IMG/VR virus record: IMGVR_UViG_3300008110_000034
Location: 116,862-180,861 of that record
DNA from: a virus
Reading direction: 5' to 3' (one strand)
DNA: 64,000 bases
A program made the position numbers and the translations under genes. Below, piece after piece: positions 1 to 9,782 of the stretch (position 1 is its first letter; every line of letters starts with the position of its first letter). The notes beneath the pieces were generated by a model, which saw only the letters and a program-made list of their open reading frames with translations, had not been told where the DNA came from and searched no databases.

Positions 1-1
1 A

Positions 2-469
2 TTAGCTGTTCAAATCAATCGTGTTGCTAACTTGATCGCTCAGCGTACACGTCGCGGTGCTGGTAACTGGGCAGTTGTTAGCCCAACAGCATTAACAATC
101 CTTCAAAGTGCTACAACTTCTGCGTTCGCAAGAACAACAGAAGGTACATTCGAAGCACCTACAAACACTAAGTTTGTTGGTACATTGAACAGTGCAATGA
201 AGATCTATGTAAACAGCTATGCAACTACTGATAACGTTCTAGTTGGTTACAAAGGTACAAGCGAAAGTGATGCTGCTGCATTCTACTGCCCATATATTCC
301 ATTAATGAGCAGTGGTGTTGTTCTAGATCCAGCAACATTCGAACCAGTCGTAAGCTTTATGACTCGTTATGGATATGTTGAATTAAGCAACACAGCAAGT
401 TCTTTAGGTAACGCAGCTGACTACCTAGGTCTTGTTAACATCACTACAGCTAACGTTAAGTTTAGCTAA
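2..469 (+). CDS. 23: Major capsid protein gp23, C-terminal part (partial)
   Basis: The gene enters from the left edge, and only its last 155 codons are present; an internal TTG at 32 is not the start. The visible residues match the C-terminal part of the T4 gp23 HK97-fold capsid protein: a 'GAGNWAVVSP' segment, then 'VYVNSY'-type and 'GYKG' motifs, a 'YCPYIPL' stretch equivalent to 'YYAPYVAL' in T4, and 'FMTRYGY' equivalent to 'FKTRYG'. In this family the protein builds the hexamers of the head shell after the prohead protease removes its N-terminus. A strong terminator follows directly, so this gene ends a transcription unit. The match in order and spacing of these motifs makes the call secure even though the fragment is short. 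Confidence 0.9.
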   Translation, partial: LAVQINRVANLIAQRTRRGAGNWAVVSPTALTILQSATTSAFARTTEGTFEAPTNTKFVGTLNSAMKIYVNSYATTDNVLVGYKGTSESDAAAFYCPYIPLMSSGVVLDPATFEPVVSFMTRYGYVELSNTASSLGNAADYLGLVNITTANVKFS

Positions 470-500
470 TCTAAAAACTTTACAAAAGTTTTTAATTTTA

Positions 501-528
501 AAAAGGGCTCTTCGGAGTCCTTTTTTTT
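501..528 (+). terminator. Rho-independent terminator after gp23
   Basis: A 10-pair stem (AAAAGGGCTC / GAGTCCTTTT, one G-T pair) is closed by a TTCG tetraloop and followed by a T run. It lies about 30 bases after the capsid gene stop and just before a late promoter element. Confidence 0.85.
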
Positions 529-531
529 AGG

Positions 532-537
532 TAAATA
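532..537 (+). promoter_or_regulatory. TAAATA late-promoter element, leaderless type
   Basis: TAAATA stands 5 bases before the ATG at 543, with no Shine-Dalgarno sequence between. It matches the core of the T4 late promoter TATAAATA. If it is a -10 element, transcription would begin at or next to the start codon. Confidence 0.55.
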
Positions 538-542
538 TTTTT

Positions 543-1055
543 ATGCTTACTGAAATTAGAAAAACCCCACAAACTATTTTTCAAATGCCAACCGGCGACG
601 ACAATGTAAATTGGACAAACTTAGATGCAATAAAAAGACCTGATGGGTTTGCACTTACTGATAAAGAATTATACTATATTTCTGGAGTCACTAATGTAAG
701 TTTTAGAAATTCTGCAGCACAAGTCTGGGCAACAGAATTTAATTTTGAAAATTTAGGTACTATTTTAGGAATAGAAGTTCAACTAGTTACACAACGTCTT
801 TCAAGAATACAAGATAAACTTATATCTTTATGTTATCAAGATCAAATCATAGAGGAAAACAAGTTTAATCTTAAAGCTGAAAATGATCAAACTTACGGAT
901 CAAATAACGATCTATGGGGCAGAGTTTGGACAGCCGAAGAAATCCAAGATCCATCGTTTGGTGTAGTAATAGAACTACAACCTCATTTATTTTACCCCCA
1001 CAGTGAGCTAGGTCTAATAGATTTTATAGCTATTAAAATATACCACGATTCGTAG
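543..1055 (+). CDS. Uncharacterised virion-type protein, 170 aa
   Basis: I do not recognise a named family. The protein is 170 residues, acidic to neutral, rich in beta-strand type segments, with no signal peptide, membrane segment or catalytic motif visible. It ends in a 'HLFYPHSELGLIDFIAIKIYHD' type strand pattern like that of small beta-sandwich phage structural proteins. It stands alone between the capsid terminator and the fibre block and is expressed from its own late promoter element, which suggests a late, virion-related role. Start choice: ATG at 543, 5 bases after TAAATA, is the first in-frame start and there is no ribosome site, so the mRNA is predicted to be leaderless. Function is unknown. 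Confidence 0.6.
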   Translation: MLTEIRKTPQTIFQMPTGDDNVNWTNLDAIKRPDGFALTDKELYYISGVTNVSFRNSAAQVWATEFNFENLGTILGIEVQLVTQRLSRIQDKLISLCYQDQIIEENKFNLKAENDQTYGSNNDLWGRVWTAEEIQDPSFGVVIELQPHLFYPHSELGLIDFIAIKIYHDS

Positions 1056-1070
1056 AAATCTCCGCACGGA

Positions 1071-1076
1071 TAAATA
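1071..1076 (+). promoter_or_regulatory. TAAATA late-promoter element before the 1162 gene
   Basis: TAAATA lies 85 bases before the ATG at 1162, which has its own AAAGGAGA ribosome site. An ATG only 2 bases after the element (1079) would fall before the expected transcript start and is judged not to be used. Confidence 0.45.
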
Positions 1077-1161
1077 CTATGTCTATTATAGAACTCAGCA
1101 ATGAGACTTATGCGGTAGCCCGCCGCGTAGACTTAGAACGTCAACATAAAGGAGAAAACAA

Positions 1162-1578
1162 ATGGGACGCCCTCTTAACAAAAGACACTTCGGGTCTTTA
1201 AGCAACGAAAATCCAGATCAATCAATCAAATGTAACTTCCACGATGGAACTGCTATTAGACAGGATAGAAATATTCTAAAGCAGACAAGTCGTAATAAAT
1301 TTGCTTGTAAAAACAATACCACAGGTTCTAACTCAGCCGTTACTACAATTGAAGCAGAAATAACTGCTGGTACAGCATTTGTCTGTACTAATGTTGACGT
1401 AGCAACTGGTTCATTAACTGCTGGACAAATGAATATTATTGGTGCCGTAGTTGGCGCAGGATCTGTTAGAGTTAAAAGACTAACAGCGCACTATGCATAC
1501 GACTGGAGTGACAATCGTTATACATGGACTGTTGACGACGATTCAACATCGACACAGTTAACATTAACCGCAGTATAA
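1162..1578 (+). CDS. Small virion-type protein, 138 aa
   Basis: A basic N-terminus ('MGRPLNKRHFG') leads into a Thr/Gly/Ala-rich body of beta-strand character that ends in alternating Thr strands. From memory, short proteins starting with this MGRPLNKR motif occur in the structural blocks of marine T4-like phages; I cannot name a function. A strong AAAGGAGA ribosome site stands 7 bases before the ATG. It begins the run of closely spaced genes that continues into the fibre block. No enzyme motif, signal peptide or membrane segment is visible. Confidence 0.65.
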   Translation: MGRPLNKRHFGSLSNENPDQSIKCNFHDGTAIRQDRNILKQTSRNKFACKNNTTGSNSAVTTIEAEITAGTAFVCTNVDVATGSLTAGQMNIIGAVVGAGSVRVKRLTAHYAYDWSDNRYTWTVDDDSTSTQLTLTAV

Positions 1579-1591
1579 TTAGGAAATAAAC

Positions 1592-2584
1592 ATGTCAAAG
1601 ATAGTTAGAGTAACTGGCGGCGACTACAAAATAGTCGTTGATAATGGTAGTAGTATATTTTTAGATACGTCGGACGGAAATGGGCTTATTACCGTAAACG
1701 GCGATCTATTAGTTACCGGATCAACGACTACAGTTCAGTCAACTAATCTAACTGTCACTGACAATGTTATTGAAATTAATGCCGGCGAACAAGGTAACGG
1801 AGTTTCTCAAAACGGGAACTCTGCCGGTGTTAATATTCAACGTGGTGCGTACAGCGATGCAAGATTATTGTTTAAAGAAACAGAATCTCATTACGATCCT
1901 TCAACTGCTCTAACTACTTTTGGTACATGGGTTTTTGAGGAAGCTGACGGATCTTTATTAGGTATTAAAACTAACAGCATTAAAACAGGAACCAATCAAG
2001 ATCTAAATCTTATAGGTAACGGTACTGGAGTTATAACAGTTAAAAATACAGTTAACTACGAACAACAAGTTATTAACTATAGTGCGATTCCGTATACAAG
2101 TAAAGGCGATGATATAGTTCCAAACATGAAAGCATTAGTAGATTATGTACAATCTTATGTAACTAATACTACTAGTGATAGAATAAAATCAGGAAGCAAT
2201 CCGTTAATTACATCAGTTCAAGTAACAGATACTGGCGCAGTATCTTTAGCAAATAAAGTTGATTTTCTAGTACACGGAGTACAGAAAGCCTTTATTAACT
2301 CAACTGGTCTTAATGTAAACAATTTAAATTTATCTAGCAGTACTGTTACAACTACTACAGGTAATTTAATTATTACAGCAACTACAAATAATATTGATTT
2401 TGATGCTTATATGAATTTAGAAAATCAAGCATCTGACCCTGCACTAAGAGCTGGCTACAAAAAGATTTACGCAAAAGCAGGAGAAGGCAACGGCGGCACA
2501 GGATTATATTTTATTAACGAAGGCGGAACAACAGATGAATTAATCAGTAAAACAAAATCTTTGTTGTACTCATTAATTTTATAA
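1592..2584 (+). CDS. Tail-fibre-like structural protein, 330 aa
   Basis: The N-terminal third carries the repeat style typical of aquatic myovirus fibre and baseplate proteins: 'ITVNGDLLVTGSTTTVQST' followed by 'LTVTDNVIEINAGE', then a region ending in 'GLYFINEGGTTDELI'. The whole chain is rich in Thr, Asn, Ser and Gly with few charged residues, as in beta-helical or triple-stranded fibres. It has an AGGA ribosome site and is followed after 9 bases by the next small structural gene. It probably forms a trimeric fibre or fibre-connecting protein on the virion surface; which attachment point it occupies cannot be read from the sequence. Confidence 0.65.
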   Translation: MSKIVRVTGGDYKIVVDNGSSIFLDTSDGNGLITVNGDLLVTGSTTTVQSTNLTVTDNVIEINAGEQGNGVSQNGNSAGVNIQRGAYSDARLLFKETESHYDPSTALTTFGTWVFEEADGSLLGIKTNSIKTGTNQDLNLIGNGTGVITVKNTVNYEQQVINYSAIPYTSKGDDIVPNMKALVDYVQSYVTNTTSDRIKSGSNPLITSVQVTDTGAVSLANKVDFLVHGVQKAFINSTGLNVNNLNLSSSTVTTTTGNLIITATTNNIDFDAYMNLENQASDPALRAGYKKIYAKAGEGNGGTGLYFINEGGTTDELISKTKSLLYSLIL

Positions 2585-2593
2585 GGAATTCAA

Positions 2594-2911
2594 ATGGCAA
2601 TTAAAAACACACTTTTAACTGGAAGTAATCAAAACATAATTCCTACAATTGCAGCAGGTACTAGTATTGCAGTGACTACAGTATTTTTATGTAATAATAG
2701 TGGTGCAGGTGTAACCGTAGACTTATATGTTTGCGAGCCATCAGCATCACCTAGTGCAACTAATATAGTATTGAGTGCTGTACCAATTGATCCAAACGAT
2801 ACATTTGTGTTTTCAGCAGAAAGAATGATTTTATCAACCAACAGTTCTATTCAAGCTAGTTGTTCAACACCTAGCGTAGTAGCAGCGACAGTGAGTTATG
2901 TGGATATTTAA
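2594..2911 (+). CDS. Small virion-type protein, 105 aa
   Basis: This 105-residue Thr/Ser/Ala-rich protein has alternating hydrophobic strands ('TTVFLCNNSGAGVTVDLYVCE') that suggest a small beta-sandwich. It has no charged clusters, membrane segment or enzyme motif. AAGGAATTC provides a ribosome site before ATG 2594. It sits between two fibre-type genes with gaps of 9 and 2 bases, so it is very likely co-translated with them and is a virion component or a fibre assembly factor. No family is recognised. Confidence 0.55.
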   Translation: MAIKNTLLTGSNQNIIPTIAAGTSIAVTTVFLCNNSGAGVTVDLYVCEPSASPSATNIVLSAVPIDPNDTFVFSAERMILSTNSSIQASCSTPSVVAATVSYVDI

Positions 2912-2913
2912 TT

Positions 2914-3408
2914 ATGGCAGGTACACTATTAAGACAAAGTTTAAGTGGTAATTTAATAACTGCTAACAGACTAGTAGTTACGTCTGACGGCAATATTGAG
3001 CTAAATCCAACTTCAACAGTAACAGTAAATGGCGGTTTACTAGTTGCAAACACTATTCAAGCATCATCATTAACTTTATCTGGGACAATATCTGCAACTG
3101 GCGGACTGATTGGAGACTTAATAGGTTCAGTATTTGCTGACGATTCAACTACAATTATTGACGGACTGACCGGTAATGTATATGCAACCGAATTAAGTTT
3201 AGGAACAGATTTAGCAGTGCAATATGGAGGCACTGGCGCTGGAACATTTACAGCGAACGGTATAATATTTGGAAACACTACTGGCGCATTACAAGTTACT
3301 GCCGCTAGTAATCCAGGATCAAATGCCACAACAAGTTATGGAATTTTAACCACTGACGGTTCAAACATACCAACATGGACAGACGTCATTGACGGAGGAA
3401 CAATTTAA
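2914..3408 (+). CDS. Fibre-type structural protein, 164 aa
   Basis: Residues 30-60 repeat the 'TVTVNGGLLVANTIQASSLTLSG' style seen in neighbouring fibre genes, and residues 110-160 contain 'YGGTGAGTFTANGIIFGN', a motif common near the C-terminal parts of phage fibre proteins. It could be a separated N-terminal segment of the giant protein that follows: its stop codon overlaps that start in TAATG, and the composition is the same. Its role is inferred as a fibre segment or adaptor. The start follows the previous stop by 2 bases. Confidence 0.6.
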   Translation: MAGTLLRQSLSGNLITANRLVVTSDGNIELNPTSTVTVNGGLLVANTIQASSLTLSGTISATGGLIGDLIGSVFADDSTTIIDGLTGNVYATELSLGTDLAVQYGGTGAGTFTANGIIFGNTTGALQVTAASNPGSNATTSYGILTTDGSNIPTWTDVIDGGTI

Positions 3409-6400
3409 TGTCAACTCGTATTAGACACAAACGGTCAACAACATCTGGTGTAGCTCCCACAGGCGTGCAACTTGACACTGGAGAATTTGTAATTAATACG
3501 GCTGACGGTAAAGTTTTCATTAAAAAAGAAGATACAACTGTTAGTGATATTACAAAACGATCATTCCAAGGCGACACAAAAATAGAAGCTTACGATGATG
3601 GTGTTACAACAAGCAATATTAAGGCTACAATTGACGGCGCTGATCAACTTATCATAACCCCAACAGAAGTCCAATCGCACGGCGACATTGTAGTCGAAAA
3701 TGCCAACAGTATAAAATTAAGTGAACTTACTGCCAATGGCTCCAATTATATAGGCATCAAAGCACCTGACACTCTTATTGCAGATTACACCTTAACATTA
3801 CCTACAGCAACAGGATCTATTGGACAAGTATTAGGAACTGATGGATCAGGTAATCTTAGTTTTAGAGATGTAGATACATTTGGCGGTAATAGAATTTATG
3901 TGTCAGATGCTAAAGGTAACGATTTAAATGACGGAGTTAGTGCTCCGGTTAAAACTGTTAAACGTGCGCTACAACTAGCTTCGGCACTTGTTTACACGTC
4001 GGGGGGAGCAGTTAACGGTACTAGAGTAATTGTTTCAGTAGCAGCCGGCGACTATTCTGAAGACAACCCAATTATTGTACCAGACAATGTTGTTGTTAAA
4101 GGTGACGGTCTAAGAAGTTGTATTATTAGACCACTGAATGCAAATAAAGATATGTTACGTGTGCGTAACGGTTGTTATTTTGCAGAAATGACATTTAGAG
4201 ATGCAGTTGATGCCAGCTTTGTTCCGCAATTTACATGGGACTATACAGTATCGTTTGACGATTACACCGATGCAGGTACTAGCAGAGTAGGTTACACATA
4301 TCTACCAAGCACAAAACCAGTTATTACAACTTCTCCATACATTCAGAACTGTTCTATTATCAGTTTCTTAGGCGGTAATGGTGTATTGATTGACGGTAGT
4401 AAAGTTATAGATCCTAACACTTCACCGACCCAGTTAGAAGTTGAAAATCCCGTAAGCGGTCCGGCACCAAGTCAAGGTAAATCCATGGTTGCTAATGCGT
4501 TTACCATGTTAAGTTTTGGCGGTACAGGTTGGCGAGTTATTAACGATGCATACTCTCAGATTGTTAGCTGTTTCCAAATTTTCTTACTTAACGGTGTTTA
4601 CTGTCAAAGCGGCGGCTATGTTTCGATCACTAACTCTGCTACTAACTTTGGTCTATATGCCTTAAGATCTAGCGGTTACAGTCCTAGTGCATTTGATTTT
4701 GATAAGTCGATAGCAGTTGCTACAGGTACAGTTGACGGTTTTCAGACTTTAGAAATAATCGGGTTAGGACGAGCAGGTCCTCCAATTGAACAATTTGTAA
4801 TCAGAGTCAGAGACGGCTCAAATGTTGACATTACCAGCAGTTTTGCACCAGCAACTACTACAGTGTCATTTAATTCTGCTACTGCTGTAGATACTGTAAC
4901 AAATATTTTTACAATTAACAGTCACGGATTTTTAAACACTGATGCAGTAGTATACGACGCCAATGGCGGAACTATAATTAGTGGGCTTGACGACGAACAA
5001 ACATATTATATAGGGTATTTGACTGCTAATACATTTAAATTATTTTATGATGAAAGTTTAGCATTTGAAGTTAATGTTCTAGCAGTAGGATCAGGAACCC
5101 AATACTTTATTACAGGTGTTGAAGAGTTCTTCGTAAATGATATCATTGAAGATCATACCACTTATCAAACACTTACACTAGCAGCTGGAGTGTATAATTT
5201 TGTTCCAGGAAGAGCAATTACCGGAGTAACCGGAGCCGATCCAAACAGTGCATATGTTTATAGTTATGATCCTTTGACCTATGAACTGGTAGTTTCTATT
5301 AATAATGTTATCATCGGCTCTAGTACTGTAAGAAAATTATTCACAGGATCTAGTACAATTGACGCTGATCATACTAACCCTACTCCAGTGACTTCTATTG
5401 GGGTATCGTCAGTTGTGTCAAAAACTGATTTAGGTAGTGCAAGATTTTCAATTAATTGTACACAAGTTGGCGGAGTATTAACTAATCTAAGCAATTTACC
5501 AGAAAATCAAATCTGGTTCCATAGACCAAGTATTGTTAATAGTTCAGGACACACCTGGGAATACGCTGGTTCAGGAACAGACTATAATGCGTTACCACAA
5601 AACGGCGGTGAAGGCAGAGCAGAATATGAACAAGTTCGAGAATTACCTGGACGAGTTTATACTTCAGGTACTAACGAACTAGGCGACTTTAAAGTTGGTG
5701 ATTTTATTACAGCGTTTAACAGAACAGGTAATATTACATTTAATAATAAAGTTACTGTAGGTACTTTAGATACTTTAAGATTAAGTTTATCAAATGTTAT
5801 TATTACAGCGATTTCAACAGATCCTGATTTAGGCGACAATGATCCAGGCGGTGCTAGCGACAGTAGACTTAATACTCAGTTAGCTGCTAGATCGTTCATG
5901 AACAATAGACTAGGTCCGTTTATTGACCAAAGCGTAAGCACAAATGCAATTCCGGGAGCATTAATTCAATTAAATGCTAACGGATTGATCAACAGCGATT
6001 TATTACCAGCTACACGAACATTTGTAAGTACAACCGTGCTTGGTTACGGAGAAAGAGTAAATCAGTGGGAAGATGTTCCTCCGTCAGATTTGTTAAACGG
6101 TGATATTACTAGCGAAGAATACGAACAAAGAAATTTAACTCTAAGTTCTGCAATAACAGCATCTGATGGTGCAGTAATTACACAGGCAGTTACTGGAGCA
6201 ACAGGATATTTAAAAGGGTCAGTAACTAGTTCGACTAGCATTGTAGTTGCAAGTACAAGAGATACTTTTAATGCAACATTTAATGCTGTAAACAATTTAA
6301 CTATTAACGGGGATGCAACTCCGTCAGATACTAACACTGCGGTTAATCCTACCGTTGTGGGATCAACAAGTGCAACGGTTGACAATTATTTCTTAGCCTA

Positions 6401-9400
6401 TAGCTTAGAAAGTCAGTTCTTAAAACTTAATACATCGGGCACTTATAATTTTACTAACGTATCTATTAGCACCGTTGCTAGAAATGGTAGTAATGTAGCT
6501 ACCATTGTTACTGCTACAAATCATAATTTAGCTAACGATAGTTTTGTAAAGATTGTATGTAGTGATTCAACATTTGACAGTGTTGCGGAAATTACAGTCG
6601 TTGATCCAACAACATTTACCTACACTAATGCAGGAAGTGTAGTAACAACAACCGCAGCCACAGGAACTGTTCGAAGCGTTATTACTAGTGCATCAACTGG
6701 AGCACAGGGCGTACTAACTGAATATAGACCAGGCGCAGTTGCAACAGTTAACAATGCAGGCTTAACAGCAGGTTCAGGATATTTAACTGCCGGAATTTAT
6801 AGAAGTGTATCATTAACTACTAGCGGAGCAGGAACCGGAGCAAAAGCCGATATTACTGTATCTGCCGGTGGCGCAGTTACTAGTGTTGATATAGTCAGAA
6901 GCGGTAGCGGATATATTGTTGGTGATACACTGTCAGCGGCTGATGCAGATATTGGCGGAAGAAGCGGCGGAACAGCATTTAGTATTACAATATCTCAAAT
7001 TGAAAAAAGAGCATATGTTGACTTAATTGGCGGCCAAACGTTTATTGCAAGCTCAGGAAGTCCAGACTTTGTTGCAGATAACAATGCAACTGTAAACACT
7101 ATTACATTAACCGGCTCTTTAGCAATTTCTTTCAACGCAGCGGATATAGGTACAGGTGGCGATGTAACATATGCTACTAGCAAAATTACAAAAACTGGAC
7201 ACGGATTCAATAATGGGGATCCATTAAGATATATAAGTGCTCCTAATGTCGCTATTGGCGGATTAACAAACAATACCGTTGTATACGCAAAAAGATTAGA
7301 TGCAGATAATTTAGAATTATACTCAGATTATAATTTATCAACACAGATTACGTTTACATCATCTAGTAGCGGTACACACAGTCTTACTCGATATGTGATT
7401 GATACAGTAAGCAACACAATTGTAATATCATCACACGGGTTAAGCACAGGCAATGCTATTCAAATTACTGGTGCTAGTCTTTTTAGTATTGATGGTGTTG
7501 CAATTAGTTCTGATACTTATTATTTTGTAGGTAGTATAACTACAAACAGCTTTACTATTCATACTTTAAGATCCGATGCTTTAATTAGTACCGGTGGATT
7601 AGTAACTAATCCTCTAAATATAACTGCGCAAGGCAGCAGCACTGCACACATAATCACACAAAATGTTCAAGTGGTTGCAATTGTTAATACTAGTTCTAGA
7701 ACAGCAGGAAACTGGAATAGTTTATCAGCAAGTACTATTGATGCAAGTAATATTGTAAGCGGAGTAGTAAGTACTTCTAGGCTAGCATCAGCAGGAACTG
7801 CTAATAGCTCAACATTCTTAAGAGGCGATAGTTCTTGGGCCCCAGTTGTACAAAGCGTAGATAAAGCATTAAACAGTCCTTTAACAGTCACTGGCACTGG
7901 ATCTGGTCCTTATACTGGAACAGTTACATTAGATGTAAACAGAGTTGACCTTGCCTTAGCCAGCGGAAACTATTCAAACGAAGGTGTGGCTAGTTTTAAT
8001 ACAGATCAATTTAATGTTGGTACCGTTGGAACTGTTGGTAAGGTATTCATCAAGGCAGGTGTTATTGACGCTGGCACATTAGACACCTACGACAGCAGTT
8101 ATTTCTTGGATCCGGGTAATTTAACCAGTGCAGTTCCTACATCTAAAGGTGGTACTGCTCTAACCAGTTATGCAACTGGCGATATAATTTATTCTAGCGC
8201 AACTAATGTTCTAAGTAAGTTAGCCATTGGTGCTACTGGAACAGTGCTTGATAGTTCTGGTACCGCACCCCAGTGGAGTCCAAACTTAACGCTAGCAAAA
8301 GGACTAACAGTAAATAGCAACTCTATAACAGTTGGCTCAGTATCAAAAGCATCAATATTTGATACCAATGCTCGGACTGTTAGTGTTGGATCGGCTGCAG
8401 GTTCGACCTTTATCGGCGAGTCAAGTACAAGTATTGATTTAGCATCAGATGTGGTCAGCTATACGGCAGCAACTAGTGTATATGTATCAGTTAACTTAGC
8501 AACATTTACAAAAGCCACTAGCGCAACTTCAGGCAACGGAACTGCAATTTTATTTTTTGCGGATACCACTAGCATACGAGTTGGACAGGTAGTAACAGTA
8601 GCAGCAGGTACTATACCAGCAAGTACAACTGTTACTGGATTTGGATCCGCCGGGGAAGTTTATCTAAGTGCAACCATTACCAGTTCAATACTGTCAGCGG
8701 TAACAGTTACATTCCAAGAAACTCCTGTTAGTGTTGGTATAAGCGAGGGCGATTATGTTACGATTGCAGGTTCTACTCTTACTAATTTAGACGGAACATG
8801 GCCAGTATACGGTGCATCTGCAGCAGCAAACAGTTTTGTAATTAATACAAGTAATGTTGTTACTGCATCGGCAGTAACACAACTTGGAACTATTGTTAGA
8901 ATAAATTCAATTGTATTAAGGACTAGTAGATTAGTAGTAGGAGCATCGGGAGCAGCAGCGCCTGCATTTGGTGCAACAATCAGAGGTTGCGACGCCATGG
9001 GTGTTAACGTCACAGCATCTGATCTAGTAATACAACCAGGACTAGCAACCGGCTCGGGCACTAGCGGAAATTTTGTTGTTAAAGTTGGTACTGGCGGAGT
9101 CACAGGGTTTACACAACATCCTACTGGTACTGCTCGACTAACAATCAGCAGTACAACAGCAACCTTTGCAACCGATGTTGCAATCAACGGCGGCGATCTT
9201 ACAACATCAGCATCAACATTTAATATTGGTAATACCGCTACTACCACACATACTACAAATTTAGATACTGCTGCCACTGTTAGCGGTGCAACAAAAACTA
9301 TAAACATTGGAACAGGCGGCGTTAGCGGTTCTACAACAGAAATTAATATTGGAACATCTGTTAGCGGTGCTACCTCTAATGTTAATATTAACGGTAATTT

Positions 9401-9752
9401 AACAATCAGTGGAGCAAGCATTGGTACAAGCCCCGAGGTTACAGGTATAACCAATGCAAGCACAACTGTAGTAGATACATGGGCCGTGGCAACTTATCGT
9501 GTGGTAAAATATATTGTATCAATAACTTGTACTGCAGGAACCGATAACGGCACTTATCAAACTAGCGAGTTATTAGTCATACACGACGGAACAACTGCTA
9601 CTCTAACAGAATATGCAGTGGTAAAAACAGGATCAAACGAATTAATTACATTTACCTGCGACATCAGTGGCGGTAATGTAAGATTACTAGGACAAGCAAC
9701 TACAGGTAATACAGTTAAAGTGAGACCAAATAGAACACTAGTAAACTTATAA
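3408..9752 (+). CDS. Giant tail fibre or spike protein with beta-helix region, 2114 aa
   Basis: The longest gene of the window. About residues 160-330 read as a pectate-lyase-like right-handed beta-helix: 'NRIYVSDAKGNDLNDG' at the entry, 'IIVPDNVVVKGDG' and later 'CSIISFLGGNGVLIDGS'-type rungs, an arrangement used by phage tailspikes. The rest is a chain of Thr/Ser/Gly-rich modules, several with a conserved His ('NSHGFLNTDAVVY', 'TNHNLANDSFVKI', 'TGHGFNNGDPLRY', 'SSHGLSTGNAIQI'), and a 'STFLRGDSSW' fibre motif near nt 7810. The C-terminal 200 residues resemble the 'INIGTGGVSG' repeats of fibre stems. It is likely a host-receptor or glycan-binding organ. ATG overlaps the previous stop (TAATG), implying coupled translation. 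Enzymatic lyase activity cannot be inferred. Confidence 0.7.
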   Translation: MSTRIRHKRSTTSGVAPTGVQLDTGEFVINTADGKVFIKKEDTTVSDITKRSFQGDTKIEAYDDGVTTSNIKATIDGADQLIITPTEVQSHGDIVVENANSIKLSELTANGSNYIGIKAPDTLIADYTLTLPTATGSIGQVLGTDGSGNLSFRDVDTFGGNRIYVSDAKGNDLNDGVSAPVKTVKRALQLASALVYTSGGAVNGTRVIVSVAAGDYSEDNPIIVPDNVVVKGDGLRSCIIRPLNANKDMLRVRNGCYFAEMTFRDAVDASFVPQFTWDYTVSFDDYTDAGTSRVGYTYLPSTKPVITTSPYIQNCSIISFLGGNGVLIDGSKVIDPNTSPTQLEVENPVSGPAPSQGKSMVANAFTMLSFGGTGWRVINDAYSQIVSCFQIFLLNGVYCQSGGYVSITNSATNFGLYALRSSGYSPSAFDFDKSIAVATGTVDGFQTLEIIGLGRAGPPIEQFVIRVRDGSNVDITSSFAPATTTVSFNSATAVDTVTNIFTINSHGFLNTDAVVYDANGGTIISGLDDEQTYYIGYLTANTFKLFYDESLAFEVNVLAVGSGTQYFITGVEEFFVNDIIEDHTTYQTLTLAAGVYNFVPGRAITGVTGADPNSAYVYSYDPLTYELVVSINNVIIGSSTVRKLFTGSSTIDADHTNPTPVTSIGVSSVVSKTDLGSARFSINCTQVGGVLTNLSNLPENQIWFHRPSIVNSSGHTWEYAGSGTDYNALPQNGGEGRAEYEQVRELPGRVYTSGTNELGDFKVGDFITAFNRTGNITFNNKVTVGTLDTLRLSLSNVIITAISTDPDLGDNDPGGASDSRLNTQLAARSFMNNRLGPFIDQSVSTNAIPGALIQLNANGLINSDLLPATRTFVSTTVLGYGERVNQWEDVPPSDLLNGDITSEEYEQRNLTLSSAITASDGAVITQAVTGATGYLKGSVTSSTSIVVASTRDTFNATFNAVNNLTINGDATPSDTNTAVNPTVVGSTSATVDNYFLAYSLESQFLKLNTSGTYNFTNVSISTVARNGSNVATIVTATNHNLANDSFVKIVCSDSTFDSVAEITVVDPTTFTYTNAGSVVTTTAATGTVRSVITSASTGAQGVLTEYRPGAVATVNNAGLTAGSGYLTAGIYRSVSLTTSGAGTGAKADITVSAGGAVTSVDIVRSGSGYIVGDTLSAADADIGGRSGGTAFSITISQIEKRAYVDLIGGQTFIASSGSPDFVADNNATVNTITLTGSLAISFNAADIGTGGDVTYATSKITKTGHGFNNGDPLRYISAPNVAIGGLTNNTVVYAKRLDADNLELYSDYNLSTQITFTSSSSGTHSLTRYVIDTVSNTIVISSHGLSTGNAIQITGASLFSIDGVAISSDTYYFVGSITTNSFTIHTLRSDALISTGGLVTNPLNITAQGSSTAHIITQNVQVVAIVNTSSRTAGNWNSLSASTIDASNIVSGVVSTSRLASAGTANSSTFLRGDSSWAPVVQSVDKALNSPLTVTGTGSGPYTGTVTLDVNRVDLALASGNYSNEGVASFNTDQFNVGTVGTVGKVFIKAGVIDAGTLDTYDSSYFLDPGNLTSAVPTSKGGTALTSYATGDIIYSSATNVLSKLAIGATGTVLDSSGTAPQWSPNLTLAKGLTVNSNSITVGSVSKASIFDTNARTVSVGSAAGSTFIGESSTSIDLASDVVSYTAATSVYVSVNLATFTKATSATSGNGTAILFFADTTSIRVGQVVTVAAGTIPASTTVTGFGSAGEVYLSATITSSILSAVTVTFQETPVSVGISEGDYVTIAGSTLTNLDGTWPVYGASAAANSFVINTSNVVTASAVTQLGTIVRINSIVLRTSRLVVGASGAAAPAFGATIRGCDAMGVNVTASDLVIQPGLATGSGTSGNFVVKVGTGGVTGFTQHPTGTARLTISSTTATFATDVAINGGDLTTSASTFNIGNTATTTHTTNLDTAATVSGATKTINIGTGGVSGSTTEINIGTSVSGATSNVNINGNLTISGASIGTSPEVTGITNASTTVVDTWAVATYRVVKYIVSITCTAGTDNGTYQTSELLVIHDGTTATLTEYAVVKTGSNELITFTCDISGGNVRLLGQATTGNTVKVRPNRTLVNL

Positions 9753-9758
9753 TAAATA
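9753..9758 (+). promoter_or_regulatory. TAAATA late-promoter element with leader
   Basis: TAAATA directly follows the giant fibre stop and precedes a 24-base leader with a GGAAAGGG ribosome site for the gene at 9783. Confidence 0.5.
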
Positions 9759-9782
9759 GAATAACGGTGGAAAGGGAAACCG

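Noticed and set aside
1079-1201. 40-codon ORF (MSIIELSNETYAVARR...) overlapping the 1162 gene start
   Set aside because: Its ATG is only 2 bases after the TAAATA element, so it would lie before the expected transcript start. The last 40 bases overlap the well-supported gene at 1162.
8753-9463. 236-codon minus-strand ORF inside the giant fibre gene
   Set aside because: Antisense of a Thr/Ser/Gly-rich repeat region; its hydrophobic, low-complexity product is what the reverse frame of such codons gives. No promoter or ribosome site.
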